From the NCBI GenBank assembly GCA_903813345.2, contig CAIIXF020000005.1, forward strand, positions 31,191,375-31,255,374: a stretch of DNA of 64,000 nt, read 5' to 3'. Below are positions 11,640 to 23,938 of the stretch, piece after piece; position 1 is the first letter of the stretch, and each line of letters begins with the position of its first letter. The notes below the pieces were generated by a model that saw nothing but the letters and a program-made list of their open reading frames with translations, searched no databases and was not told the DNA's origin. Position numbers and translations under genes: made by a program. The stretch comes from Owenia fusiformis. Lineage: Eukaryota > Annelida > Polychaeta > Sabellida > Oweniidae.

Positions 11640-12537
11640 ATACTAGTAGTCCAAGTTGTGGATAAGACCTGGAGTCATCATGGTTATAAAAATTGAGCCA
11701 GGAGTCAATAAGAAAAAGTGTCCTTCGATGTATACATGTATTTGTTAAAAAAAAAATGAGGAAAAACGTTTAAAATTATCTCCTAAACGTATTGCTACTA
11801 AAGATAGCACAAAAATCTATGCTGCAATGTTGATTTACGATGATAAGCTCCATTTGTTCTAAGCAATATTTTATATTTTCTTGTAAAAATCTAAATTAGT
11901 TATCATTAGGCTCCACTGTAGCAGGTTTTAAACAGACTTTTGAAAGTTGTGATTTCTGACGCATGAGTCCATAATTATTTGTTCCACTAGTTCTGTCAGT
12001 AGCGCAAAGCCCCAATTATTTACTGCACTACTATATCATACATAGTACAAGTACATAAGACCTATATGTTTGCTCTGTTATATAATCTGCATAACCATAA
12101 AAGCACAGTATTTTGTTCATGATTCATTTTAGGAAATGTCTCATTTGACCATTCAGTTGATGTTGCAATAACTTTGTATACTGTATATATAGACATGATA
12201 TTTTTGTGGATGATTTGGCCTCTATCTGTTTTGGTCATTTTATTCCAATTTTTCAATGTAATTACAAAGGCAGTGTATTTTTCAATTTTCTGACTGTTAT
12301 TTGACCACGATATGATGTAATAAGAATTCTTGCGACAAAAAGATGAAAAAAACAGTATTTGGAAACAAAGATGTTATTATGCAAAAACATTCACTTATGC
12401 CACGTCATGATTCAAAACTGAAAACTTATATCAAAGCAAAGGTTAAGAATCAATGAGATGATGAAAACGTAATGAAATGACATCCTTCGCTACTGTTAAA
12501 GTATTTTTGTTTGTATCTGTATCTTATATACAATATA
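11640..12537. other. No gene recognised
   Basis: AT-rich sequence. I found no splice-framed open reading frame, RNA gene or clear repeat here. Confidence 0.4.
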
Positions 12538-12691
12538 TCGGGTGTCCTAAAAAAATGAGCCACTTTTTGACAACTATGGGAATTTGCTGATAATACTCTT
12601 AGGCTAATTTGTACAAATTTTCAGTGAATTTGGTTCATCAATTGCCGAGATAATACTTGACAAAAAGTAGCTTATTTTTTGGGACACCCGA
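12538..12691. mobile_element. 154-bp mariner-type MITE (TCGGGTGTCC ends)
   Basis: TCGGGTGTCCTAAAAAAATGAGC and its reverse complement at the right (…TTTTGGGACACCCGA) bound the element, with TA on both sides. The GGGTGTCC(C)AAAA-type end is characteristic of one IS630/mariner lineage. Confidence 0.75.
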
Positions 12692-12699
12692 TATGTTTG

Positions 12700-13586
12700 C
12701 CAAATTTCCCTTTCTTGCTTACCTGTTGTGGTATCTAGATTTTGGTATAGAAATACGTGAACACAACCAGGGACCAGCTGAATTGGTTTATATCATTTCT
12801 GTGGTATGTGATTGATTTTGTTGTTTCTTGTAAACTCAGTTGATAACATTCCTGAATTGATTTCCAATTGTTTAATATTAGCACTGTTGAACTTCTAGTT
12901 AAAATTAACATTACTGAACTGTAAAATGAAGTAATTTTGGGCACATTTTAATTTGGTAATTTGCAAATTTTGTACAAGATCGTTATTTACTATGTTCGTC
13001 AATTTATCATGTTATTCTATGATATTAGTATTTCGAATACATGTACTTACAAATTTTCTGAAAATTAAAATTAAATCAATTAGAACAGAATTGACATTGT
13101 CAACTATGTGTTAATACATTTCCAGAGTGTTTTGTGGTAAATTGAATATAAAACACATATATTATCTTAACGAATGCAGTGTTAATATATATGAATTGTA
13201 GCACTACAGTTAGCAAGGGGCCAAATTGCACATGTTATCCATGATTGTAATAATTTCGAGCTAGCTGATTGTCCATGTGATAAAGTATTTACAAGATAAT
13301 ATTCTTGCCGACATGAAGCATTTAATTTTTTGTCTTCTACGCTTCCAAGGCCACCTGGTTCTGAACTTTTTTATCCGATACATATGTTCTTATTATATAA
13401 TTGTTTTATACAGGCCTAAGGTTAAGTGGCACTTAAAAATACAGCGCCCTCTATGAAATATAAAATTTCTTGGGCTCAATGTTTTCCTATAATTTTTTAT
13501 AACATTTGTTTTGTTTTTGTGTAAGTTGCATGAGCCATACACACATTTATATTTTATTTTTTGATTGTTGTGTATAGTGTTAGTCA
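12700..13586. other. No gene recognised
   Basis: AT-rich spacer. Short open frames lack splice context and I saw no clear repeat. Confidence 0.35.
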
Positions 13587-14590
13587 ACAGTCTGTTACAC
13601 TTCTTCAAAGGCAAGCAGTTGAACCTGAAAAATTAGATATCTACAGACCATTGTGCCATAATATATAGAAAAATATATTCATATTGCACACAAATGACAT
13701 TTGTATATTTCAGATTATTTAGTGTTTATTGCAATAAGCCTGTGCCCTCTTGTAATTTGAGGTCTGTCCGCCATGTTATTTTTTTGAGAATTAACATGGT
13801 AGAGATGCATCAAAATATAAGAGGTTACAGACTTTATGAGCCAATTTACAAGCAATCCAACATATACAATTGTTAGCACCTCAGTGTAAATACTCGCATC
13901 TGATTGGTCAATTAGCGGGTAACATTTTTGCCTGTACCCCACCTGTGCATCATGGGATATCATATTATTGACCGCGTATGTTACTGTACTACACTTGTGA
14001 ATTATGGGGAATATGACGTCATAATGTCAAAAGAAGAAACATGGTAGACGGACATTTTGCAAACGTTGATGAAAGTGATATTTTGTCTTTACTAAACGAC
14101 AAGTACAGCAAAAATACAAATAGAAACGTAAATTTAACATTAATTTACTAGTGAGTACGCAGTGATGTGCCGAAACAGAGAGTTTAACTACCACTGTCTT
14201 CAGATTTTTGCGTGGTTCGAAGAAAAGATTGTGAAATGAAGCCATGATTGATGATTATCCAGTTATCGTCTATATGTGTATTATTAGTTTCTTCTGACTA
14301 ACAAAACAATTGTAGACCTCTCCATTCGGTCAACCGTTAAAATCATATACCTCGACTGTAAACCTTGAAACTACTGTTGACCTCGACCTTCGGTCTCTGT
14401 CAACAGTAGTTTCTCGGTTTACAGTCTCGGTATACAATTTTGCCGGTTGACCTCTGGAGAGGTCAACAATTGTATAATGTCATTCGTGTGCAATATGAAT
14501 ATATTTTTCAATATATTATTGCACAATATTATTTAGATTTCTTATATTTCAGGTTTAACTGCTTGCCTTTAAAGCAGTGTAACAGACTGT
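13587..14590. mobile_element. ~1 kb foldback element with ~130-bp inverted ends
   Basis: ACAGTCTGTTACACT...AGGCAAGCAGTT at 13587 onward is the reverse complement of the right end at about 14555-14590. Homology continues inward through TATATTCATATTGCACAC / GTGTGCAATATGAATATA (to about 13710 and from 14463). A weaker second pair lies inside (GTCTGTCCGCCATGTT / ACATGGTAGACGGAC). A CRE palindrome lies at 14014-14021. No transposase frame was seen, so the element is non-autonomous and its class is uncertain. Confidence 0.75.
14307..14473. repeat. Nested hairpin inside the foldback element
   Basis: CAATTGTAGACCTCTCC...GGTCAACC on the left pairs with GGTTGACCTCTGGAGAGGTC and ACAATTG on the right. 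The inner TGTAAACC..GAAACTACTGTTGACC also pairs with GTCAACAGTAGTTTCTCGG. It is almost a full-length stem and is probably a separate insertion. Confidence 0.75.
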
Positions 14591-15087
14591 ACTGGTTTTC
14601 AAATGCTTAAATGATTATAATCTGCTGATAGAAATATTCATCATGAATATGTTTATATCTGCCTATGTACACGTATATGCAATATTATCAATGAATTTGT
14701 AACAAATGAGATATGCTATTGAATAACAATTTGTTAATATCAAAGTACAAATAGAAATATATAATATTATAATATATATATTATAATGTGTTATGTTTTT
14801 TTCAGCTTCATTGTCACAATTATTGAAGCTAGATAGGGATATAGTGAAGCCATATTATGTCTGTCCATCTGTCAGACAACTCTATTACTAGTGAACTGAT
14901 TTCTTTCATCTTATTGGTAGAAAGATTTAAAATTGCTGCAAATATGGATTTTGATAAAATGAGCTTACCAAAGTAGCCTATAGAATTAATTTTTTAAATG
15001 TGTGAAATTGCTGGAATATGAATACATCTTTTTTACTTTACCAAGATTCATTCATCCCAGATCTTTTAAAGTAAACGTGTATGTTTG

Positions 15088-15398
15088 ATGTTATTTTCAG
15101 GATCACATAACTTGTTCCATATAGTACCGTCTACAACTTTCAGTTTTGCACAAAAAGTGCACTAATCTACCCTGAAAATAGTGAAGAGAACACTGTCTTT
15201 GGAAGATGTTTGAAGTATGAGAAAATTCAGTGACCTACCCGTTAAAGTACAAATAAGTAGCTCACTGTATCCTCTCATATTTTATACATTTTATGAAAAA
15301 ATATTCTCTTTATTCTTTTCTAGGTAGATTATACACTCTGCAAAACTGAAAGTCACAGACTGTATATGAAATGAGTTATGTGTTCCTGAAAACAACAT
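15088..15398. mobile_element. 311-bp inverted-repeat MITE, ~80-bp arms
   Basis: ATGTTATTTTCAGGATCACATAAC at the left pairs with ATGTGTTCCTGAAAACAACAT at the right. The pairing extends through AACTTTCAGTTTTGCA / TGCAAAACTGAAAGT and AATCTACC / GGTAGATT. No open frame is present. Confidence 0.75.
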
Positions 15399-15974
15399 GC
15401 GACTCCAATGAGGATTGCATAAAAATTCCAAATGTACCAACTTGCCATAACATTAATTCAGTTATATACTGATTTATGAATCTGAAGCACATTGGTATTG
15501 AAAAGCATTGTACCCATGTCCATTATACCCCTGTCTCACTCACCACACATATAATGTTATTGCCATAATGATCGCATGGGTCCACAGAACAGATCACTGG
15601 TCTGACCATAAGCTGACACTAAGCAAAACAAAAAAGCGCTTCTAGAGTGATGCCAGTAAAAGTATCCAGGAAATGTTTTTGATGCTCTTTTGAAACTTAT
15701 TTTTGTGATCTCTGTTATTAACTTTATCTATCATAAATAGACCTTTATAGTACCTTCCATACCTCCCCCCTCCCACTCAAACACACAACCACTTTGAATT
15801 ATTTATATTACAAAGTAAATGGTTAAATCAATACAGATTGGTTTTGGTATATATTATTTTCCTTCTGGATTTTATCTTTTTCCGTATAAGTATATATTGC
15901 ATAGTCTCTGGCTGATTCTAACGAAAATTATGTCAACTTTCGCAAATAATGATTTATAAGAATTTTGAATTTGC

Positions 15975-16031
15975 CGCAAAATCTAGACGATTTGATTGGT
16001 TAAAATCGGTACTTCCGGTTAAAATTGCAAG
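15975..16031 (+). promoter_or_regulatory. Compact TATA-less promoter before the 16032 start
   Basis: Within about 60 bases of the ATG are an inverted CCAAT box (GATTGG), an ETS-type site (ACTTCCGG) and a YY1-like CAAGATGGCGG that overlaps the start codon. This trio is typical of housekeeping promoters. The transcription start itself cannot be placed. Confidence 0.5.
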
Positions 16032-16115
16032 ATGGCGGAAGCAGACGTCTCTCAGAAATCCAGATCTGTGGCATTTAGGGACCACAAACTCCTTGACGAT
16101 GACATCAGACCAAGG
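16032..16115 (+). CDS. First coding exon of an unrecognised gene
   Basis: ATG in strong context (AAGATGGCGG) opens 28 codons that begin MAEADVSQKSRSVAF and end DDDIRPR. They run directly into a strong donor, CCAAGG|GTAAGT, in phase 0. The N-terminus is soluble and acidic/basic-mixed with no signal peptide. Downstream exons were not identified. The next exon must start in phase 0, and the exon at 31312 (entered in phase 1) would not join directly. The strength of the case is the combination of promoter motifs, start context and donor in an otherwise repeat-filled region. The protein family is unknown to me. Confidence 0.55.
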
Positions 16116-16706
16116 GTAAGTACATCGAAACAAATAATATCATCTTCATCTTTGAGACAATGATAATATTCTATCGAAATGAGGTTGCAAAGGCCAATTT
16201 TCAGATGATCTTTATTTCTAGAATAATTGGTTTGTTTTTGTTTTTAATTTTTAGACACAGAATAATTCCAATAATGTTTTCACAACTAAGCCATCTATAT
16301 GATGTTGCTATCAATAGCCAGTTTTAATTTATATGTTGCTCTTATAATACTGCAACTGTTTAAATAAAACAGCACTGCTGTATCATACAATAAAGACCCT
16401 GTTCTGTATTCTGTAAGCTAAATTCTAGACCAAGGTTTTTCAGCCAGGTCACCTTGTACACATTGGGTACCCTCTGTATGACAATTGTATCCAGATTTTC
16501 ATGTCCCGATCAGAGAAAGTCTCAAATCAATGTCCAATATTTCTTAATTATCTCTGCCAGATTTCCATACTATTGGTCTCTTACATCTAGCCTATGTATT
16601 TGCAAATGAACTGGCATCTCCAGCAAGAGAAAATATTACTCAGAATCTGTGTAGTATGGCTACAAGTCTAGATTCGGTTTAGTGCTCAAAGCATATTCTT
16701 GTTGTA

Positions 16707-16836
16707 TTATGTCAGCACTTGTGATATTGTCATATTGTTATAGTCTCCAAATTTTTTGAAGACGGTGTTTGGTGATCAGCATTCGGCATCTGTAACAAAT
16801 GAAAGGTGATGGCATTTTGCATGTTAATGCTTTGTT
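16707..16836 (+). repeat. GTCACCACC-family element, short degenerate copy
   Basis: The degenerate head TTATGTCAGCAC leads through ATTGTTATAGTCTCC to a tail ending GCATGTTAATGCTTTGT. No satellite core is present. Confidence 0.6.
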
Positions 16837-17449
16837 CTAGATAGCTTGAGTATATACAATGCAATATTATTCATTATTACTTATTATTTGGAACATGATG
16901 ATGCAGTATACTACCAGACATAATCCTTATTTTATTTAGGATAAATGTTAAATTTTGATAAATACATTATACATCAATCGACAGGCACAACAGAGAAACT
17001 AGAGATTTATTCTGATGTATTTAGAGAGTGCGGAAATTTTTTTGTAATCTAGGAAGGTCCTACCAGTAGGTATAATATAAACTTAAAAGATATTCAGAAA
17101 AACGCTAGGCTTATGATAAATGCCAGTGCATATTTAATACACATTTCAAGGTTGTCTAAGGTCACAAATACAAACCTAATGTACACTGTTGTCTGGATAT
17201 ATCTAGAGTCTTTTTGACAACTTCTATTTAACTTGTTCGTTTGATAAATTGTCAAGTCACATTGAGATTTGATACCGTAAAGAACATTGCATATAAAATG
17301 GGAAATGAACCTTTATGTTTATGCATTTAAAATATGAGATCAAAATTATAATTATAAATGCTTTATGTTTACCTCACCTTATATGACAGTACAAGATGGT
17401 TTACTTTTAAACTGTTCAGGAATCTTTTGAATGATAGGAGCTGGTTGTA

Positions 17450-18235
17450 TCAAATTGATTGGAAGATGTTCATACCATATTGATTAGAAGTTGTTTGTGA
17501 CATTGGCTGGACGTCTTTGTGCCGAATTTATTGATCGGAATTCATAGGATTAGTTATTTGTGCCAAAGTTTTTTTTGTGCCATATTTATTGATTGGACAG
17601 TGGTATATTGCAAGTTATTTGTGCCATATTTATTTGAAGTTGTTTGTGTCATATTTATTGCAAGTTGTTTGTGTCTTATTGCTGTAACTGCCTCAGTTAT
17701 ATTGATTTTAATTTATTGGTGGCAGTATTGTTTGGAAATTGTTTGTGTCATCTTTATCGAAAGTTGTTTTTGTCATGTTGATAAGAAGTGTCTGTGTCAT
17801 AATTGATTGGAAGTTGTTTTCGTTAAATGTTGATTTAAGTCTGTCTGTATCTTAATTGATTGGAAGTTGTTTTTGTCATGTTGATTAGAAGTGTCTGTGT
17901 CATATTGATTGGAAGTTGTTTATGTCATGTTGATTAGAAGTGTCTGTGTCATAATTGATTGGAAGTTGTTTTCATCATGTTGATTAGAAGTGTCTGTGTC
18001 ATATTGATTGGAAGTTGTTTATGTCATGTTGATTAGAAGTATATGTGTCATATTGATTGGAAGTTGTTTATGTCATGTTGATTAGAAGTGTCTGTGTCAT
18101 ATTGATTGGAAGTTGTTTATGTCATGTTGATTAGAAGTATATGTGTCATATTGATTGGAAGTTGTTTATGTCATGTTGATTAGAAGTATATGTGTCATAT
18201 TGATTGGAAGTTGTTTATGTCATGTTGATTATTTT
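17450..18235 (+). repeat. ~49-bp minisatellite of two alternating ~24-bp half-units
   Basis: The half-units TCATATTGATTGGAAGTTGTTTATG and TCATGTTGATTAGAAGTGTCTGTG alternate. They are irregular before about 17780 and regular after it. The open frame at 17519-17806 is a translation of the repeat. Confidence 0.85.
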
Positions 18236-18597
18236 GAGAAGCTATTTTTGTTATATTGATTGGAAGAAAATGCTATAACACAGTAGATTCATTTACTTGC
18301 AAGACTGTAGAGTCTAGAGTCTATACCTATTGGAATGGTAATACAAACTCTAAAATTTCAGTCTGGTCAATTCAAATGAGCTTCAGAGTAGTCAGAAAAC
18401 TGTTGCTGTCTCTTTGACTGTCCATGTTGAGACTTAAGTTGAAGATTTTATCTACAAGATGTAAACAAAGGTTCAAACAAAGGACAATGTGTTTTCTATA
18501 ACCAACACTTTCACCAGTATTATATTAGGCACAGATGACAAACCCCAGAATAACAAGCAGATAACATGTCATTTACATGTAGTTTAATTTACATATC

Positions 18598-18748
18598 CAG
18601 TAAAACCTTTCCTAGTGAACACCTCTCTCTCTCTCTCTAGTGAATACATGTGTTTAGTGAACACCTCTTCAAGACATTGACTCATGTACTCACCTGCAGT
18701 GAACACTTTTTTGTGGCTCGAGAGGTGTTCACTATATAAAGGTTTTAG
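18598..18748. mobile_element. pogo/Tigger-like MITE (CAGTAAAACC ends)
   Basis: CAGTAAAACCTTTCCTAGTGAACACC at the left matches GAGGTGTTCACTATATAAAGGTTTTA at the right. Extra AGTGAACAC subterminal repeats occur inside. The ends resemble those of the larger element at 53423-54280. A (CT)n run interrupts the left arm. Confidence 0.65.
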
Positions 18749-19496
18749 TACATGTACAGTTTATGAAATGAGTGTATTTTTGAAAAAAAAGGAGACCAAT
18801 TTTGAGTAACAGGTGACGAAATCATAAAAGAACCGATAAAATGTGTTTGATTAAACATCTTGTACAAAATTTATGTTTTGAGATAAATTATTTTAATCTA
18901 TAAATCATTAACTATAGCAACTTCAACACCCCCACTTATCTTAAATTATTAGACATTTTATTGAATGAGCACTAAGTTTTAAAGCTTAAATAAACAAACT
19001 TGGTGTTAATTGTTCATTAAGATATACATGTTAATATGAACTTTTGAAGTAAACTTTTCATTATGAATGACAGTTTATTACCAATTCTAAAATATGAGCT
19101 ACAATATTAACTTCAAAATGATATGTTATAAGTATACTACAAGTACCTTATTTGAAATAAAAACACCATTCTCAAGTTTGCTATCCTAGATTTTTGGAAA
19201 AGATACTCCATTGTACAATGTAGTTGCCTCAGATTTGTATAATATTACAGTATGTTATTGTTATATATATCCCCCCTTTACCATTGAAGAACTAGCACCA
19301 GTCAATTGATGTTACTCAAAGACAAATCCATACAGTCGTTTATAATAAAACAATTTACCATTAAAATTGAAGACTAATGAAAAATGAATTGATCCATGAG
19401 TGATACATCGTAGCCTTTTTGTCGGAAATGAAAATAGGGTCATGAGCCCTCAAAAGCTTGGTGTTAAATTTCAAGAAAGTCCATTTTGACAATTTT

Positions 19497-19612
19497 TATG
19501 TCACCACTTGTATAGTCTCCGACCTTTTTGTTGATGGTATTCGGTGGTTTGTGTTCTGCATCTGTAATGGCAGATGGATAAGATGGTGACATTTTGCATG
19601 TAAATGCCTTGT
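19497..19612 (+). repeat. GTCACCACC-family element, short copy
   Basis: The head TTATGTCACCACTTGTATAGTCTCC and the tail GATGGTGACATTTTGCATG...ATGCCTTGT are both present, with a short TTGATGGTATTCGG middle. Confidence 0.65.
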
Positions 19613-19663
19613 ATATCTTTGGACCTGTTTCAAGGAGGGGAAACAGCCCCCACGTTCACCAGT

Positions 19664-19954
19664 TCATTCAAGATGAAACAATAATCCTTTTTGGCTCATT
19701 TCCTTTACCCTGCCATCTTTTACAACACCATAGAAACCAGGATATATTGGCCTAATTTGTGATACATGTTGATTGTAAGGTTTCCAAGCAAAAATCAGAT
19801 TCTCAGCATTTTGTTCGGTAACATTGCTACCAACAACATATGGCATCAAGAATCTGGCCAATTTATCATAGATCATTTTGTTTAACAACACTGGCATTGT
19901 TTTTTGGCCTTTGAATCTGTAATTTGTACTTTTATATATATAAGTTGTATACAT
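19664..19954 (-). pseudogene. Isolated 96-codon open frame, possible retrocopy or gene remnant
   Basis: The frame reads as protein-like sequence (…LNKMIYDKLARFLMPYVV…, …QIRPIYPGFYGVV…) with balanced composition, unlike the repeat-derived frames around it. It has no visible splice sites, promoter or neighbours. I do not recognise it. A fragment of a mobile-element or host gene is possible, and so is chance. Confidence 0.25.
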
Positions 19955-20849
19955 GTAGTATAGATGTCAGGCTAATCATTTTATTTTTGCTCGTAGACAG
20001 GTGAAGATTTAAGTCAACAGTTTGTTTCAGTGCATCTACCCATTAGGAATTGTGTCAAAGTATGACTGATGGCAGAAAGGGTTAATCTACTTTTGTTTTA
20101 TTTAAGGAATGGGTAAAGATTGTACTTTTCATTGATATTCAGTACCCTTTCCAATTATTTTTTATTTGAAAGAGAGCTTCATCAACATCTAATTACACAG
20201 TTCTGTCATAATGGGTAAATTTTCAGCCAAGTTCCAGGTATATTTATAAGCGCTTGCACTCACATTTTAATGGTCAGAAAATGTGAAAATCTATGAGTAT
20301 AATTGGTTTCTCCTAAAAATTATGTGCTATCTGAAAATTATCATAAATGGGATGTTTTAATCCATATAACCATATTCCTTACAAGTTTCATTATTTTGAT
20401 GTAAAAAAAGAGGAATATCTTTGAATTTTGGGAAATTCCCCTACATATTTCAATAACAAAGGTCAAGGTCACTTTGACCTTTTATCCATACTGGCAAGTT
20501 AACCTGGATTTGCAAGATGATTGAAAAGTTATGAAAGCTCAAAGCAAAGATAAGCAACATTACTTTTCTTAAATCAAGTATTTTATTATCCTTCTTAAGT
20601 TTCAAGGTATTATTTTCTCTGCCAATTTCCACCTTATACTGTATGACGCAATACTACAAATTTGCAGATGTGATTATGTTCAGGGACATATGCAATTGAA
20701 GGTTGTGAGATTTACAATAGATCGTTTATGAATTCAATTACAGACTGATTGTTAGATTCAGTTAACTGTGATCAATATGACGATGTACTGTTACATAAAA
20801 GTATGGTAGAAACACCAACGTAATGTTCAAAAAAGGATTTCAATTTTTA

Positions 20850-21003
20850 TGTCACTTCCAAAGGTGGTGACATATTGCCATAGACTCCAACTCTTTTGTG
20901 GCTAGTGAATGGTGGTTGAAATTTGGTGATCGGTGTCTGTAACAGTGTTAGGCATCTGTAACAAATGGAAGGTGGTGACATTTTGCATGTCAATGCCTTG
21001 TTT
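20850..21003 (+). repeat. GTCACCACC-family element with a duplicated middle
   Basis: The head TTATGTCACTTCC...GGTGGTGACATATTG and the tail AAGGTGGTGACATTTTGCATG...ATGCCTTGT are present. The GTCTGTAACA box in the middle is repeated. Confidence 0.65.
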
Positions 21004-21075
21004 TCATTATGTAATTATCTTTATATTGCTTTTTGTTACCTTTGAATTTGCATTGATGTACCCTGCGCGCAGTCT

Positions 21076-22706
21076 AGTTACAAACTACCCTCTGCCTAGT
21101 ATAGACAATATTACAGTTTAGCAACCCCGCCCCAGAGATTGGTGCCTGTGACAGCCCGGGTAATGAATTATTATCCCATCGAACGAAGTTGGGAGGGATA
21201 TAGGGAATGCCTCCGTCCATCCGTATGACTTCAATATTAATATGGGTTTAAACCTATAATGTATTAAATACTGGATATGACAAGTAAATAAAATCAATTA
21301 TAATCTACCTATATGATGTAGATATCCAAATGTTGGTCTGAATTTATCTTTGTGGAAAGATTGTATGCTTCAGTTGCTCTTTAACAAAACATGTGGGACA
21401 GTGTATCTATATATTACAAGACGTCCGTCCATCCGTCTGTCGGTCCATCAGTCCGTCCAGGCAATAACTCAAACACCGTTGGCCCGATGATATACAAATA
21501 TACCCTATGGGGGTAGAAGTTCTGCTCGAAAGCCGATTTTCAAAATGGCCGCTCATTTCAAAATAGCGGCCATTTTAGTGCCGAATTTACAGTAATTTAG
21601 GTGCAATATGTAAACTGTAATAGCAATATGTTTTAGATGTAAAAAATTATATAGGACATTAATAAAGCTAGAAATGTAGATATTAAAGAAGCACATGGCA
21701 GCCATCTTGAAAAATGGTGGCCTTTACTCGTTATTTTACGATTTTTGCTGTCACTCGAAAAGTAGTGGAGCGATTTTGTTCATATTTGGTATGTGAATAC
21801 TATAAACATTGCACACTGTCTAAAGACACTTTTAGTAGAAAGTGTCCATTTTAAAAAATGGCCGCCATTTTAACCTATTTTACTATAACTCGAAAAGTAG
21901 TGAAGCGATTTTGTTCATATTTGGTATGTGAATACTATAAGGATGGCACACTGTCTAATGACACTTTTGGTAGAAGGCGGCCATTTTTCAAAATGGCCGC
22001 CATTTTAACGTATTTTACTATAACTCGAAAAGTAGTGGAGCGATTTTGTTCATATTTGGTATGTGAATACTAAAAGCATGACACACTATCCTATGACACT
22101 TTTAGTAGAAGGTGGCCATTTTGAAATTTTTTTTGAAAAATGGCTGCCATTTTAATGTATTTTATAATAATTCGAAAAGTAGTGGAGCGACTTTGTTCAT
22201 ATTTGGTATGTGAATACTGTAAGCATGGCACACTGTCTAATGACACTTTTGGTAGAAGGCGGCCATTTTTCAAACTATAACTCGAAAAGTAGTGGAGCGA
22301 TTTTGTTCATATTTGGTATGTGAATACTATAGGTATGGCAAATGGTCTAATGACACTTTTGGTAGAAGGCGGCCATTTTGAAAAATGCCTGCCATTTTGT
22401 TTGTAAAAATGCCATCCATGGCTGTTCGATGGGATTCGCTACGCTTTGGCGTTGCCGTTGTTCTGGTTCCAAATTTACCACACTGTCCCTTTCTCAACCA
22501 ATCAGTGAAGTGGAAGGAACATGTGCTAAATACGTGCTCATTAACTATGCGGTGATGTCAGAGGAAATGACCATGTAAAAAGTCGTTCGTATTTCGAAGA
22601 CAAACTCTGTTTGGCTCAGTGAGATCAGAGATTTATTGTAAACTGAAAGAGTGAAGTCGAAGCGCTCTTTTAAGAAGTGAAGTTGAACAAATGAAAAGGG
22701 TAATTT
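21076..22706. mobile_element. TACCCT-ended element split by a later insertion
   Basis: The left part (21076-about 21168, ACCCTCTGCCTAGTATAG...GTTTAGCAACCCCGCC) and the right part (about 22465-22706, ending TTTAAGAAGTGAAGTTGAACAAATGAAAAGGGTAA) match the halves of the uninterrupted copy at 49987-50304. The element at 21174-22460 sits between them. Confidence 0.6.
21174..22460 (+). repeat. HINE-like element with ~110-150-bp core units (ATCCCATCGAAC family)
   Basis: ATCCCATCGAAC at the left is answered by GTTCGATGGGAT at 22425. A CCGTCCATCCGT minisatellite follows the head. The core repeats AACTCGAAAAGTAGTGGAGC, TTTGGTATGTGAATACT and AATGGCCGCCATTTT boxes about five times. The right end is GCTTTGGCGTTGCCGTTGTT. 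Relatives lie at 34638-35230 and 55516-57355. Confidence 0.65.
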
Positions 22707-23001
22707 TAGAGCTCTGGTCGAAATGGAATCTGATGTCGACATGTCGAAGCCCAAGGTCGACGACAGTATTGACTGTCGGAATTAAATCTCCACAAAAAAT
22801 CGGCAAAGAAAAAATCAAAAATAGTGAACTTAGATTTTACTTCCGGTAAAAAATGAGCATACATTGTCTATCCCGACCCCTCGCATGTACTGTATATTGA
22901 TATTATAGATTAATATGCATATACATATGTATGTGAGAGATCGAGAAGTAAATAAACAAACTTTGAATGCGAACAGCCATTGTCATTGTTCTGCTACTTA
23001 C

Positions 23002-23057
23002 ACTTCCGGTGGATTCGGCTCGTCCTGTTGCAGCACTTCGAATAGCCCAGTAGCCAT
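23002..23057 (-). CDS. Possible first coding exon on the minus strand
   Basis: On the minus strand, GCATGG opens MATGLFEVLQQDEPNPPE (18 codons plus two bases) and meets a consensus donor, GGAAGT|GTAAGT. No downstream exon was located, and the neighbouring sequence is repeat-rich. A second minus-strand GTAAGT donor lies near 23175-23180 after an open frame with no start, so a 5' exon there is possible. The family is not recognised and a chance match is possible. Confidence 0.3.
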
Positions 23058-23059
23058 GC

Positions 23060-23938
23060 AAGCCAAAGCCACACACGAAGTTTCGAAATAAAATAACTCT
23101 GGGGAGTAATCTTTAACAAGGATTGTAATTCTAGTTAAAACTTTGTAAGAATATCAACGAAATTGAATAAAATGACTTACTGTTCCGATCAGGGGCCCCT
23201 ACAGACGACTTCTCCAGATCGAAAACGAGACGAGATGTGAAACGAGAATATAAAAATAAAATGGGGGAAAAACACAATATTTAAATTCGCTGTAAATTCT
23301 ATTAGATAATGCAACCATTATCTCAACAAGAGTGATAAAAGTATGTTGGGAAATTAAGGTATGTTCTTTGTTTATCATTGTATTATTTCTATGTCGTTCT
23401 ATGACGACCTTGGACGCTTATGTCGATGTCGATGTCAAAGTGACATTTCGATCGCCAATCGACGATTCCGACAAATGATCAGAGCTCTAGGTAATTTGCA
23501 TGTTGATTCTTCAAGCTATTCCATATCACTAAAGAAATATTCAAATCCTGATTCACGTTTCGTAATTCATGATGTGACATGACACTAGATATGAGACCAG
23601 AAAAATAAATGAAAATGTTACATAAAACAACTGTTGAGTGACATATCCCTAACTTATCTTACAGTTTCAGGTAATATCATTAATGATCGACAGGAGAACG
23701 ATAGACATGATATGTATATAGTCACTTAAATCACAACCAAATTTAGATCCTTTTACAGACATTATTAGAAACAAAACATCTTCTGTAATTTGAAATGATG
23801 GATTCATCTATAAATTAGTTATATATTATGCGCATCAGTGTTTGCTGTTCTTCTACTACAAGACAGGAGAGAAGTCTATTTTAAGCAAGACATCTCTATA
23901 AACTAAATGAGTATATGATTGGTCTAAACAGATCGAAG
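23060..23938. other. No gene established
   Basis: Mixed-composition sequence with a few CG-containing stretches. Apart from the possible minus-strand donor near 23177, no supported feature was seen. Confidence 0.3.

Noticed and set aside
17519-17806. 95-codon hydrophobic frame resembling a membrane protein
   Set aside because: It lies in the 49-bp minisatellite, and the Cys/Leu/Ile periodicity comes from the repeat.
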